A DNA stretch of 64,000 nucleotides from Kluyveromyces lactis. Taxonomy: Eukaryota > Ascomycota > Saccharomycetes > Saccharomycetales > Saccharomycetaceae. Each line of letters starts with the position of its first letter. Within the stretch, counting starts at the first letter, position 1. A program made the position numbers and the translations under genes. Shown here piece by piece: positions 19,533 to 28,364 of this stretch. The stretch is from assembly GCF_000002515.2 (NCBI RefSeq), contig NC_006041.1, positions 806,001 through 870,000 of the forward strand, in the 5' to 3' direction. The notes beneath the pieces are model-generated. The model was not told the DNA's origin. It saw nothing but the letters and a program-made list of their open reading frames with translations, and searched no databases.

Positions 19533-20306
19533 TTATCTTTTGATTTTATTTTTGTTCTTGGTCGGTTGCCCTTTGCTAACGATTCTATACAGTAAGATTG
19601 GAAATACCAGCAAATGACATACTCCAATGATGCAGAATAATATTGTGACTTTTGCCAGTAGATAAGAGAACGTTGATTCGTTGAGATTTCTATGATCGAC
19701 ATCTAAAGCATGCAATTCCTGGCCAGAATCCGCACTGACCAACGAAAACAGGTCATCTCTACCCTGGGATAACAAATTGAGATCATCATCAGTAATCAAA
19801 TCCCACTTCTGTTTCTGAATCAGATCATTAGACGTGATGCTAATTGCTACTTGCTTCACACTATCTATGGCATTCCATGAGGAGTCTAATGAAAAGTTGA
19901 TAAGGCATATTTGGAAATTCTGATGTTCGTATACGCTCACGTAAAGCACAGTTTCCCCATTCTCTAAACCATGTCTTGACTGTACCAAATTTTGGTCTTC
20001 GTCATAAATATCCATGTTGACAACCTGTTTTCCCTTTGAACTCGTAGTTGGACCAAACCTATCCACATTAACTTTCCATTTAGTAAATTCTTCAATTTCA
20101 ATGAGGAATTGTAAATCCTTGGCCTTAATATTCGTATTCATTTCGAAACAAGTTTGATAACTAGACGCGTCACTCGAGCCGTCAACTTCCCATTTTTTAT
20201 ATGGCCACAAATCGAATTCTAATCGATTTGGGTTTATCGGCAGTTTAAGGGTCTCCGAGACAACTGAACATATCAGTAAAAGGACATATATCAACGATAT
20301 CACCAT
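19533..20306 (-). CDS. RRT6: p24/emp24-like protein Rrt6
   Basis: 257 residues. An N-terminal signal peptide (MVISLIYVLLLICSVVS, 1-17) is followed by a beta-rich luminal GOLD-like domain, a short linker, one membrane helix (about 218-240) and a basic cytosolic tail SKGQPTKNKNKIKR. This is the layout of p24 family cargo receptors cycling between ER and Golgi. Rrt6 is a divergent, poorly studied member named from an rDNA-transcription screen. Its place between RRP42 and TMA17 interleaves YGL146C with YDL111C/YDL110C, which supports the assignment. Confidence 0.82.
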   Translation of the reverse strand: MVISLIYVLLLICSVVSETLKLPINPNRLEFDLWPYKKWEVDGSSDASSYQTCFEMNTNIKAKDLQFLIEIEEFTKWKVNVDRFGPTTSSKGKQVVNMDIYDEDQNLVQSRHGLENGETVLYVSVYEHQNFQICLINFSLDSSWNAIDSVKQVAISITSNDLIQKQKWDLITDDDLNLLSQGRDDLFSLVSADSGQELHALDVDHRNLNESTFSYLLAKVTILFCIIGVCHLLVFPILLYRIVSKGQPTKNKNKIKR

Positions 20307-21034
20307 TTAAACAAAAAGAACAAAAAAATTACTAGCTGGAACGAAATGAACTGGGTATAATAACAAACGAAAAGACCACAATCTAATTACTGAAGCGAAA
20401 GCTGTGGATTAGACCCAAAAAAAAAATTTTGTCTGGCCGAATAAGAACACAAAAAGATATTGACAACACGTATGAAGCACTGAGAAACAACCTTAAAGGG
20501 AAAAAAAGAATTGTTTCGATTTGAATTGAACCTGATGCTTTATAGATGGAGACCAATCATTAACCCAGGCAGTTCCCACTTTTCCAACCGAATAATTGCT
20601 GTCAAAACGACTCTCTGTATGTTTTTCTCCAAAAGTGTTCTTAACATTTTCATGCCATGGCACAGTATATATGTCGATCATATCAAAATGAAATGAAATG
20701 TTAACGTGAACCTGATAGACTTTTTTCGCATCGACGTTTACAGATGGAAGAAAATGAATGCCACAGAGAACGGCCCAGCCTGCTGGAAACAGAAAAAGCT
20801 AAATGTTAAGAATGGTCTGTAGCAGATTCATTCCAGGGTTTTTCCCAGCAGATTACCAGCCCGAAACTAAGAGAAAGAAACCAGAACGGGTGCGTTTATT
20901 CATCTCTGAAAGTATACAGTTTTCCGAGGTCATACCAGCCCACACTTTTAAACATGCATTTTTGCTTTCATTCATTTTTTTTTTACTATACTTCAATATA
21001 TGAGTACATTATATATATTTTGTTTGGAATGGGT
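20307..21034. promoter_or_regulatory. RRT6 upstream region / TMA17 3' flank
   Basis: 728 bases. A 62-codon minus-strand frame at 20493-20681 starts with ATG but resembles nothing known and overlaps an equally long plus-strand frame, so it is not called. Otherwise only A- and T-tracts are seen. Confidence 0.5.
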
Positions 21035-21517
21035 TCATAAGTTAATGCTATTGGAACCAGTGGCATCAGCAGTATTATCTGAATCCACGCCAACGGTTCT
21101 CCGGCCTTGAGATTGCAAAGATCTTTTTAATTTTGTGGACGCCGATTGGATGTCACCGGAAGATACAGTGCTAGCCCTGTGCTGTTCTTCTAGGTCCAAA
21201 GCTTGTAGCCTTTCGTTATAATTATCCAATACTTTTCCATTTTCCGCTAATGAGTCTTGGAATACTTGCAAATCCTTCTCATCAATATCATCATCGGAAA
21301 AATTCCCTTCCGCGTCCAATTCTTGTCTGTTCAATACCTCTTCACCCTTAAGCTTGGCAACGTACGCTTCTAACCTTCTGTTAGATCTTTGTAAATGCTT
21401 CACTGCATTATTGATCTCTTTTCTGATCTCTTGTAATTCATGCTCAGACGATTCTCTAATAGCAATCACGAACTCTTGAATCTGAATTGGTCTACGAATA
21501 CCAGAAGAATGTGCCAT
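21035..21517 (-). CDS. TMA17: proteasome assembly chaperone Tma17
   Basis: 160 residues. The N-terminal half is a predicted coiled coil (EQLQEIRKEINNAV-like heptads, then LQRSNRRLEAYVAKL) and the C-terminal half is acidic and Ser-rich. Tma17 is a stress-induced chaperone that helps Rpt ATPases join the proteasome base, bridging Rpt6 and Rpt3. It was first listed as ribosome-associated. In S. cerevisiae it is under Rpn4; I see no exact Rpn4 (GGTGGCAAA) site just upstream here. Synteny with RRP42 and IWR1 (YDL110C) supports the name. Confidence 0.88.
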   Translation of the reverse strand: MAHSSGIRRPIQIQEFVIAIRESSEHELQEIRKEINNAVKHLQRSNRRLEAYVAKLKGEEVLNRQELDAEGNFSDDDIDEKDLQVFQDSLAENGKVLDNYNERLQALDLEEQHRASTVSSGDIQSASTKLKRSLQSQGRRTVGVDSDNTADATGSNSINL

Positions 21518-22243
21518 ATTTCTATGTTAAGTCTATCCTTAGCTATGTATGTTTTTTCACTTTTTAGTCTTGTTTCGGTTGGAAAGTACGAGATGAATTA
21601 AGATCGGTATCCTTAACTATATATTCAAGCTAGCCTTTTATAACAATAATTTAAGCCAGAGTTTATTCTCTTACTATTTATACCCAACGGTAAGATATCA
21701 CGCCCCACATATGACACCCACCCCTCCGAGGCACCATCATTGCAAATCAGAGTGTATGATGCGCACGTTACTATGCTGACTTTTTCCAGCTCCAAAGCAA
21801 CACTACTTGTTAAAAATCACATCAGCTTTTCTGCTTTCCTTTCTCCTGGGCTGGATTTCCCCGCCTAAGTCCTTCTCTGGGAACTGAACTTTGTCCCTTT
21901 CAGCAAAGAGTTGAGAAACTCACGAGGAACACAAAAACAACGAGAATTAGGGGCCGCTTATGTAATTCTTTTCATCCCATAAAACAGAAAAATTGTGCTG
22001 TTTTGGCTTCCACCCATACACTACGCACAATCAGGGGTTGGTGCAATTTCGGATATATTACCCGGGCATGGTGAATTTCATCATAGGCGTTACAGAGTGA
22101 AGATGTGATTCAGATTCTATATGAGAGAGAGTTCATTGCGATGCTAGAGAAGAGATGGACAAAAGACAAATGGTGATGTGTAATAGTAACTACGGATTGT
22201 CTGGAATAATCGGCCCTTTGTACAAAAATCATATCATCATATA
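21518..22243. promoter_or_regulatory. TMA17/PRP3 divergent promoter
   Basis: 726 bases upstream of both genes. A TATA-like tatata lies near 21618. No other gene or clear site is seen. It also marks the change from the YDL/YGL block to the YDR/YOR block. Confidence 0.5.
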
Positions 22244-23518
22244 ATGGGCAATGATAATAATACTAATAGAGGGTTAAATCGGAAATTGCATTCTGCATTG
22301 AGTGTTGAGAATGTCAATTTATTGAGATTTCAAGGTAGACGTTGTGGAAACCCATACTTGCAAGACGTACAGGCTCATGGTTTTGAGCCAAAGGCAAGAG
22401 TATCGTCTCATTGGTATGAACCGGGAGAGGTTGTCCAGCATGCTGCAAAATTAAGACAAGAGAACCGTGAAAAGTCTGAAGAAGAAAGAATACGATGGGA
22501 AGCTGAACTGGAGAAACAGCAGGAAATCGAACGGAAAATAGAAATAGGGGAACTACCTGATAAGCATGAAGAAGTTTATTTTACCGATTTATCGGACGTT
22601 CCTGATGTGGAATGGTGGGATGTTCCATATATCAAAGATGGTAGCATCCATGAGAAATATAGTTTGGATTATTCCACATTGAATTCGGACGATGAAAGTG
22701 ATGATGAAGAGGAAGAGGAAGAGGAAGGTGCACAAGATAAATTCCCAAGTATTAGGTATATTCAACATCCGGTACCGATTGAAAGGCCTAGGGCAGCTGT
22801 TCCAGTGGCAGAGATTTTCTTAACGAAAAACGAACGGAAAAAGGCCAGAAGGAATACGAGGAAGTTGGTACGACAGGAGAAGGAGGAGAAAATCAAGCTT
22901 GGTATAGAACCAAAACCAGAGCCCAAGGTTAAATTATCGAATATGATGAATGTGTATGAGAATGATGCCAATATTGCGGATCCAACTCAATGGGAATCCA
23001 TCGTACGGAGACAAGTGGCAGAGAGGAAAAGGAAACATTTCGAAGAAAATGAAATAAGGCATCAAGAAAGCCTGAAACGAAGGAAGGAATCCCAGTTACA
23101 AGCACACAGCAATGATAGTCCTCTAGAATACACGTGTGTTGTTTACATGTTTGACGAAATACAGAATCCTAGTATCAGATACAAAATCAAAACCAACGGT
23201 AAGCAATTGAAGTTGAAAGGATGCTGTCTACACATTCAAAATGGCAAAGGTATAATTGTAGCTTTTGGAGATGAAAAATCTATCCGCTTTTTCGATAAGT
23301 TGGTGACAAAGCGAATCAATTGGTCGGAACCATACAAAGATAGAGATACCGAAGAGACAGTACCTTGCGACGGTAAAATTACAAAGGTTTGGCAAGGATT
23401 AATTGGTGATTGTAGATTCAAGGGCTGGTTCATGCTCGATTGTAAAGATAAAAACCAGTTAAATAATATCTTAGAGCAGCACGATGCATTGACTTTTGTA
23501 CCATTAGGTAAGTTTTAA
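22244..23518 (+). CDS. PRP3: U4/U6 snRNP protein Prp3
   Basis: 424 residues (S. cerevisiae about 469). The N-terminal PRP3 domain includes EPKARVSSHWYEPGEV, a strongly acidic run (DDESDDEEEEEEE) and the conserved KNERKKARRNTRKLVRQE and KLSNMMNVYENDANIADPT stretches. The C-terminal DUF1115 domain (about 290-424) binds the single-stranded U6 3' end. Prp3 forms a complex with Prp4 on the U4/U6 duplex in the tri-snRNP and is needed for pre-mRNA splicing. The ATG at 22244 is the first in frame. Confidence 0.95.
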   Translation: MGNDNNTNRGLNRKLHSALSVENVNLLRFQGRRCGNPYLQDVQAHGFEPKARVSSHWYEPGEVVQHAAKLRQENREKSEEERIRWEAELEKQQEIERKIEIGELPDKHEEVYFTDLSDVPDVEWWDVPYIKDGSIHEKYSLDYSTLNSDDESDDEEEEEEEGAQDKFPSIRYIQHPVPIERPRAAVPVAEIFLTKNERKKARRNTRKLVRQEKEEKIKLGIEPKPEPKVKLSNMMNVYENDANIADPTQWESIVRRQVAERKRKHFEENEIRHQESLKRRKESQLQAHSNDSPLEYTCVVYMFDEIQNPSIRYKIKTNGKQLKLKGCCLHIQNGKGIIVAFGDEKSIRFFDKLVTKRINWSEPYKDRDTEETVPCDGKITKVWQGLIGDCRFKGWFMLDCKDKNQLNNILEQHDALTFVPLGKF

Positions 23519-23845
23519 CAAACAATTACGTACTGAAAATGAAATCCAAGTTCGAAATCATCAAAATTTTGGAATAAAAGTAATAGTGTATGTTAAAAAA
23601 AATAAAACCGGAGTAAATCCAACGACCTACTTAGAACATTTATTTACATGGGGTGAGTAGGCAGTCCAAGTGACGCACAATGGTCAACATTATTGAGTTT
23701 TATCACTACCAACATCAAAAAAAAGTCATATTTATATAAATAATATCTCCCTTCGTCTCTCAAAATTCAATCATCAATAACAGAGAAAGATACTGGCTCA
23801 TAACATCGTTCTTTAAATTTAATTCTGGTGTAACGTTCGAGACCT
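23519..23845. other. PRP3/HSP10 convergent 3' flanks
   Basis: 327 bases between two stops, with A/T tracts and no gene. It likely holds both polyadenylation regions. Confidence 0.5.
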
Positions 23846-24163
23846 TTATTCGACGACCTTGGCCAAGATTTCAGAGTCTCTGAATAAAACGACTTCATCA
23901 TCCTTGCCCAACTTGATTGTGGATCCACCGAATTGTGGGATCAAAACTTGGTCACCTGGTTGGACAGATGGTGTAATCTTGTTACCGTTGGAATCGGTGA
24001 AACCTGGACCAGCAGCCAACACAGTAGCTTGGTTTAATTTCTCAACGTTCTTTTCTGGCAAGTATAAACCAGAAGCAGTCTTGGCTTCGGCCTTGATTCT
24101 TTGCACCAGAACACGGTCCAACAATGGAACAATAGATTTAGCAGACTTCAATAGAGTGGACAT
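23846..24163 (-). CDS. HSP10: mitochondrial 10-kDa co-chaperonin
   Basis: 105 residues, the expected length for Hsp10/GroES. Visible motifs are PLLDRVLVQR near residues 13-22, the mobile-loop region KTASGLYLPEK that contacts Hsp60, and GDQVLIPQFGG. It forms a heptameric lid for Hsp60 in the mitochondrial matrix. The N-terminus acts as an uncleaved targeting signal in fungi. Codon bias is strong. Upstream lies a heat-shock-type element, and MCO10 is divergent, exactly as in YOR020C/YOR020W-A. Confidence 0.98.
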   Translation of the reverse strand: MSTLLKSAKSIVPLLDRVLVQRIKAEAKTASGLYLPEKNVEKLNQATVLAAGPGFTDSNGNKITPSVQPGDQVLIPQFGGSTIKLGKDDEVVLFRDSEILAKVVE

Positions 24164-24885
24164 TTTGACCTATTATTATAGTGATTACTTCTTAGGGGAA
24201 GAATATCAATCGAGGAGGATCAAGGATCTTGTACAAACGCTGACTTTGATATAATCTTGGCACTCTATTGTTGAAAAAATGTCGAATCCTTCATTTTGTA
24301 AAGTGTGTAAGCTTTATAGCCTTTTATAAATTTCAACTTTCATGTCAGAAAGGTTCCCGTTTTCGGTGATGCTAGAAAATTCCATGTGGACAGTAAACTA
24401 CAAACTACTGAACATGGCAATGATGCGGGCTAAATGACTAGCTGGTAGTGGGCGCCGCTTTGGAGTTGTCAAAACAATATATAGAGCTTAAACAATGGTG
24501 GTTCACAGCATGTTGAAGTCACAATTCATAGGGCCTTATGTTGCCGGAAGGGGGCAGTAAGGGAGGAAAGGAAAATAAAATGTTGTCCACGTGACTTACA
24601 ATTTTTTTTCATGAAATTTAATCACTCCGAACGTCTTTTGGCCCAAGTTTTCGAGGTGAAATTCGAAGGGATCACACAGAAGATGTCGCAGAATTTCACT
24701 CTTTTCGCATAAAGACACTGACCTTCCTCGAATGAGCTTTTAAGAATTAAAGGATTTCGTTCCAAGGTTAGCAAGTGTTATACTTGGTTTATGTGAATTT
24801 TTTTAACCCTTCAACACCGGTTAGGGCTGATTCCATTTCAATCATAAAAACTGTACCAAACACTACAATTTCATACATATTAATA
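24164..24885. promoter_or_regulatory. HSP10/MCO10 divergent promoter
   Basis: 722 bases shared by two mitochondrial genes. It contains a GAA-NN-TTC heat-shock unit at 24375-24382 and a CACGTG E-box (24588-24593) of the Cbf1 type. Confidence 0.55.
24375..24382. promoter_or_regulatory. heat-shock-element-like core
   Basis: GAAAATTC has the inverted GAA/TTC spacing of Hsf1 units and lies about 215 bases upstream of HSP10. Only two clean units are visible, so it is a weak match; known HSP10 heat inducibility makes it plausible. Confidence 0.4.
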
Positions 24886-25113
24886 ATGGGTGCTGCTTAC
24901 AAGATTTTCGGTATGACTGTTCAACCACATATTTTAGCCATAGCTACCTTGGGCTCTGTTTTCGGTGGTGCAGCTTACGCCATGTCTGGTTCTAAGGATG
25001 CTGAAAAGGCCAAGCCAGCTGTTGCTACTCCAGCTGCTCCAGCTGCTGGTGGTTCCGACGAATTTGACGTTGAAAAGTTGTTGGGTGATTTCTTGAAGGA
25101 AGAATCCAAATAA
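24886..25113 (+). CDS. MCO10: ATP synthase-associated Mco10 (Atp19-like, subunit k family)
   Basis: 75 residues from the ATG at 24886; the frame is open upstream, but the conserved MGAAYKIFGMTVQPH sets the start. The N-terminal ~35 residues form one membrane helix shared by Mco10 and Atp19 (subunit k). The Ala/Pro-rich linker and acidic C-terminus EFDVEKLLGDFLKEE vary. These small inner-membrane proteins associate with dimeric F1Fo ATP synthase. Length lies between S. cerevisiae Atp19 (68) and Mco10 (about 90), but the N-terminal match and the place beside HSP10 favour MCO10 (YOR020W-A). Confidence 0.88.
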   Translation: MGAAYKIFGMTVQPHILAIATLGSVFGGAAYAMSGSKDAEKAKPAVATPAAPAAGGSDEFDVEKLLGDFLKEESK

Positions 25114-25305
25114 ATTCAATAAAGATCAGGTATTTGAACTACCCCCCTTCTATAGATGACGATTTTTTAACGATATTCAAAATGAAACACGACCTCCTAC
25201 ACAGTCTCAGTATTAAAACAGTTTCCCTTTTTTTCATATACATATGTACATGTAATCTGATAATTATAGGATACTTAAAAGTTATTACATTGATTTGTGT
25301 TTATC

Positions 25306-25944
25306 TCAGAATAGATCGTCTAGACTTTGCTCGGAATCTTTTTTGATTAATTGGAGCATCCCTTCCGGTAGAATCGGCTGGCCATCAGAGTTGAATACAT
25401 ATCTGAATGGCATTTCGGTAGCTTCGTTCTTATTGAATCTGAATTCTGGGTAATCGATGAACTTAACGTCTTCAAATTTAGTTTGTTTCTCAATGATGAT
25501 TTGGGTGGTTCTGATGGCCGTGTCTGTAGTCATTTGTTTGTCCCCTAGTCTTTTTCCGACGAGTAAGTTTGGGTATTGCTCCATAAGTTCTCTGGTACGG
25601 TCTCTTGGTGGATGATCTCCAAGAATACCTCCGAAGACGAAATAATCATAATTTTGAGCATCGGATGGAATCAAATCGGTCTTTGCCCTTGGATCTAATA
25701 GACAGACTCTTTGAGATTTTAGCTCTGGTAATTCTGGGAACGCTTCATTGATTTTATCAAGGTTCGCAGTGGTCCACTGCAATCCCATTTCCCTGAGCTT
25801 CTTTGGAATATCGGACTCAACGGTATCTTCTGGTAATGACGAAAGAATTAAGTTATCCTTGCCAATATCACGAATGATTTGAGCATACTCTAAAGTAACC
25901 CACTCACTGAATCCTTGCTCCATGTGCTCAATAATGTACTTCAT
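25306..25944 (-). CDS. SFM1: SPOUT methyltransferase Sfm1 (Rps3 arginine)
   Basis: 212 residues (S. cerevisiae 213). The family-typical stretches YFVFGGILGDHPPRDRT and RLGDKQMTTDTAIR belong to the knotted SAM-binding site. Sfm1 is an unusual SPOUT enzyme that methylates an arginine of ribosomal protein uS3 rather than RNA. The start at 25944 (MKYIIEHMEQGFSEWV) matches the family N-terminus. Neighbours and strands equal YOR021C. Confidence 0.95.
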   Translation of the reverse strand: MKYIIEHMEQGFSEWVTLEYAQIIRDIGKDNLILSSLPEDTVESDIPKKLREMGLQWTTANLDKINEAFPELPELKSQRVCLLDPRAKTDLIPSDAQNYDYFVFGGILGDHPPRDRTRELMEQYPNLLVGKRLGDKQMTTDTAIRTTQIIIEKQTKFEDVKFIDYPEFRFNKNEATEMPFRYVFNSDGQPILPEGMLQLIKKDSEQSLDDLF

Positions 25945-26186
25945 ACTTAATTTGCTTGCTCCTGTATTGGGTCAGCTTCTTGATCTTTCTGCTGTGCTCA
26001 TCGCAATAATCTGTCGAAGGTTCTATAAAATCGCATTTGATTTTCCATTTTTGTTTCGATTTGGCAACAGTGCATTTAAATTTATGAGCTACGCTGAAAA
26101 TGAAAAAGCGACAGATCAACTGCTCGCCATTAGTGTTAGTTCTCAACAAGACTATACATATTTTATACAATGTTTTTTATAATGCT

Positions 26187-28076
26187 CTATTTTGTCTTCT
26201 TTGTCTCTACTTTGGTTGATTTTAATTTAGTTATTTCATGAGTTTTAGGTTTAACGTGTTTCTTCAATATTTCCTTCAGCAAAAATCCTGCAGTATCCAT
26301 GTCTTCAAAATAACTGACATGAGATTTTATAGCACTCCAGACATCCACGTCTAATAAATTGGGTTGGAAAGAATAGTCAACACGCCCGTTGCTGTTAAAG
26401 CGCAACAAATTCGAAAGTAATCGTTGGGTCATGAGTTCTTTCTCTTTTAGATTTTTATCTGACATCAAATTCTTCACGGTGTCAGCAATGAAGTCGTACC
26501 CGGTCGCATGCGGAATCCATTCTGCTTCATAATTAGCAGTGACTTTGTCTATTAGTGGTTCAACTCGATAGGAAATCGGATCACAGGGATGAAATAGGTT
26601 GTAAAAGTTGTTGCATGCGGGAGTTTGCTGTCTTGTAGAGGAATCAGATTCGCCAATTTTGGTTCTTTGTATAAGTTTGAATACACCTATTGGCGAACCA
26701 ATAGCGAAGAAGTTATCAACTTCAAAATTCAACGGAAACTTAGACTGTTGAGAAAGAATATCAAACAAGATGACGGATCCGAGAGAGTGACCCAGTAAAC
26801 TGACTTTGCCATCGAATTCAGGATTGTGTTCACGATACTTCTCATATACATCGTTCAATTCATTTGTGACGTGCTTTAGGATTCTATCTAGGTAAAAATC
26901 ATCACCGTATAGCAAAATGTCCAAGCCAACGTCACCCAACAACTTTCTTAAAGGTCTAATGCCGTCTACCGTCAAATCTGCTAATGTTGGCAAATCCTCA
27001 TTGTCACGATTCGTATTAGTCTCGTCTGTATTGAATCCTATTGCATGCCTCCACGTAATTGGAAGAACTTGTGTTCCACTATTGGTTTTATAATCAGGGA
27101 ACTTTCTTGCGGAATTGAACTCCTGTAAGGAAGGATTCGATTTATACAAGTACTTGATGTTGTTCCGTAATAGGTTTACAGTATGCGCAAAGTTAACGTA
27201 CTGATACTTCTTACCCAAATTTTGACCGATACCATGAACACAGAGAACGAGATGGTTAGTTGGTCTGTAATGACTCTTTTCACTTGAATCACCATTGTCA
27301 TAATCCTTTGACATTTCATCTTTCATCATATCTTCTTCTTGTTTACTGTTATTTTCTTCGTTTGGGAACTTCACAAGGTCGCTAAATTCCCAAGAGATCA
27401 TATCGGATATCTTACCTAACCCCATCGCATGTTCGATAACTTGACCCTCGATCTCTTTCGCTCTTTCTGTTAGAGAAGATGGTTCCTCATAGCCCTTGGT
27501 AAGCTTGGATGCACCCAATTGAATCAGTTGAGCCACTGAGCTCCGTAGGATAGTAAGCTGTAAATGTCCACCGTAGATATCTGGCAACAAAAAAGCGGTC
27601 CTATCGTCTTCAAAAAACATAACGTATTTCCATTTCGAATCTTTTGGTAATCGGAAAATATCACGAAGTTCAGTGGTTTTAGATTTCTCTTTGTCCCTAG
27701 AGAGCCACTGCTGATGTAATTCTTCAATAGCCTTGGTTAAGTCATGACTCAACGGCCTATTCTGGTCATCAAACCAGATACCTCTTCGTATTTCATAGGA
27801 TGGTCCGTCCCAATAGATTGGATTCATAGAAAACTTTTCCAGATCAACCTCGAAAAGATGATCCTCATTAACATCAAGTTTCCTACTGAAATTCTTCTGG
27901 GTATAGAGGTCCTCAATCCGTTTGGAGTCGACCTTGGAGAACGGTTGAAATTTTAAAGGTGCCGTTTTTGGTACATACTCTGATTCAAAAGGTTTGGTTT
28001 TAGGAATGTCAATTGCATAAAACCACCTAGATGAGAAATAGCGCCTATTTTCTTTCCACATAGCCCGCACCTTCAT
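26187..28076 (-). CDS. DDL1: mitochondrial DDHD phospholipase A1
   Basis: 629 residues from the ATG at 28076 (an open frame extends 12 codons further but only from GTG). The N-terminus MKVRAMWKENRRYFSSRWFY is basic and hydroxylated, a likely mitochondrial presequence. A lipase nucleophile elbow GHSLGS has Ser431; the C-terminal DDHD-type region carries DPISYRVEPL and the metal-like NGRVDYSF motifs. Ddl1 is the yeast relative of human DDHD1/DDHD2 and acts on cardiolipin and other phospholipids in mitochondria. Flanked by SFM1 and AHC1 as in YOR022C. Confidence 0.93.
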   Translation of the reverse strand: MKVRAMWKENRRYFSSRWFYAIDIPKTKPFESEYVPKTAPLKFQPFSKVDSKRIEDLYTQKNFSRKLDVNEDHLFEVDLEKFSMNPIYWDGPSYEIRRGIWFDDQNRPLSHDLTKAIEELHQQWLSRDKEKSKTTELRDIFRLPKDSKWKYVMFFEDDRTAFLLPDIYGGHLQLTILRSSVAQLIQLGASKLTKGYEEPSSLTERAKEIEGQVIEHAMGLGKISDMISWEFSDLVKFPNEENNSKQEEDMMKDEMSKDYDNGDSSEKSHYRPTNHLVLCVHGIGQNLGKKYQYVNFAHTVNLLRNNIKYLYKSNPSLQEFNSARKFPDYKTNSGTQVLPITWRHAIGFNTDETNTNRDNEDLPTLADLTVDGIRPLRKLLGDVGLDILLYGDDFYLDRILKHVTNELNDVYEKYREHNPEFDGKVSLLGHSLGSVILFDILSQQSKFPLNFEVDNFFAIGSPIGVFKLIQRTKIGESDSSTRQQTPACNNFYNLFHPCDPISYRVEPLIDKVTANYEAEWIPHATGYDFIADTVKNLMSDKNLKEKELMTQRLLSNLLRFNSNGRVDYSFQPNLLDVDVWSAIKSHVSYFEDMDTAGFLLKEILKKHVKPKTHEITKLKSTKVETKKTK

Positions 28077-28364
28077 CAAGCTTCCCCATATATTTTCCTT
28101 TATAACAAGCACTTTACCACAATCCTGTACGGATTGTAGGCCAGCGTCAAGGTACTATTTCATTCTAGTTTATTTTTCAAAATATTATCTTTTTGCATGA
28201 CAATAGGGGAAAACTTTTTAAGTTACGGATGACTGAATAGATAAAACATTCGACCTAAGTGATTGCATTAAACATTGCTGGCAACGCAATCCGCTGGAGT
28301 CAATTAAAGTTCTTTAATTTATATGGTTACATAGTGTTTTCGTTCCTTAAATATTGAATTTCGT

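Noticed and set aside
20493-20681. 62-codon minus-strand ATG frame in the RRT6-TMA17 spacer
   Set aside because: It overlaps an equally long opposite frame, and no family is recognised.
28077-28112. 12-codon extension of DDL1
   Set aside because: It would begin at GTG; the ATG at 28076 starts a good mitochondrial presequence.
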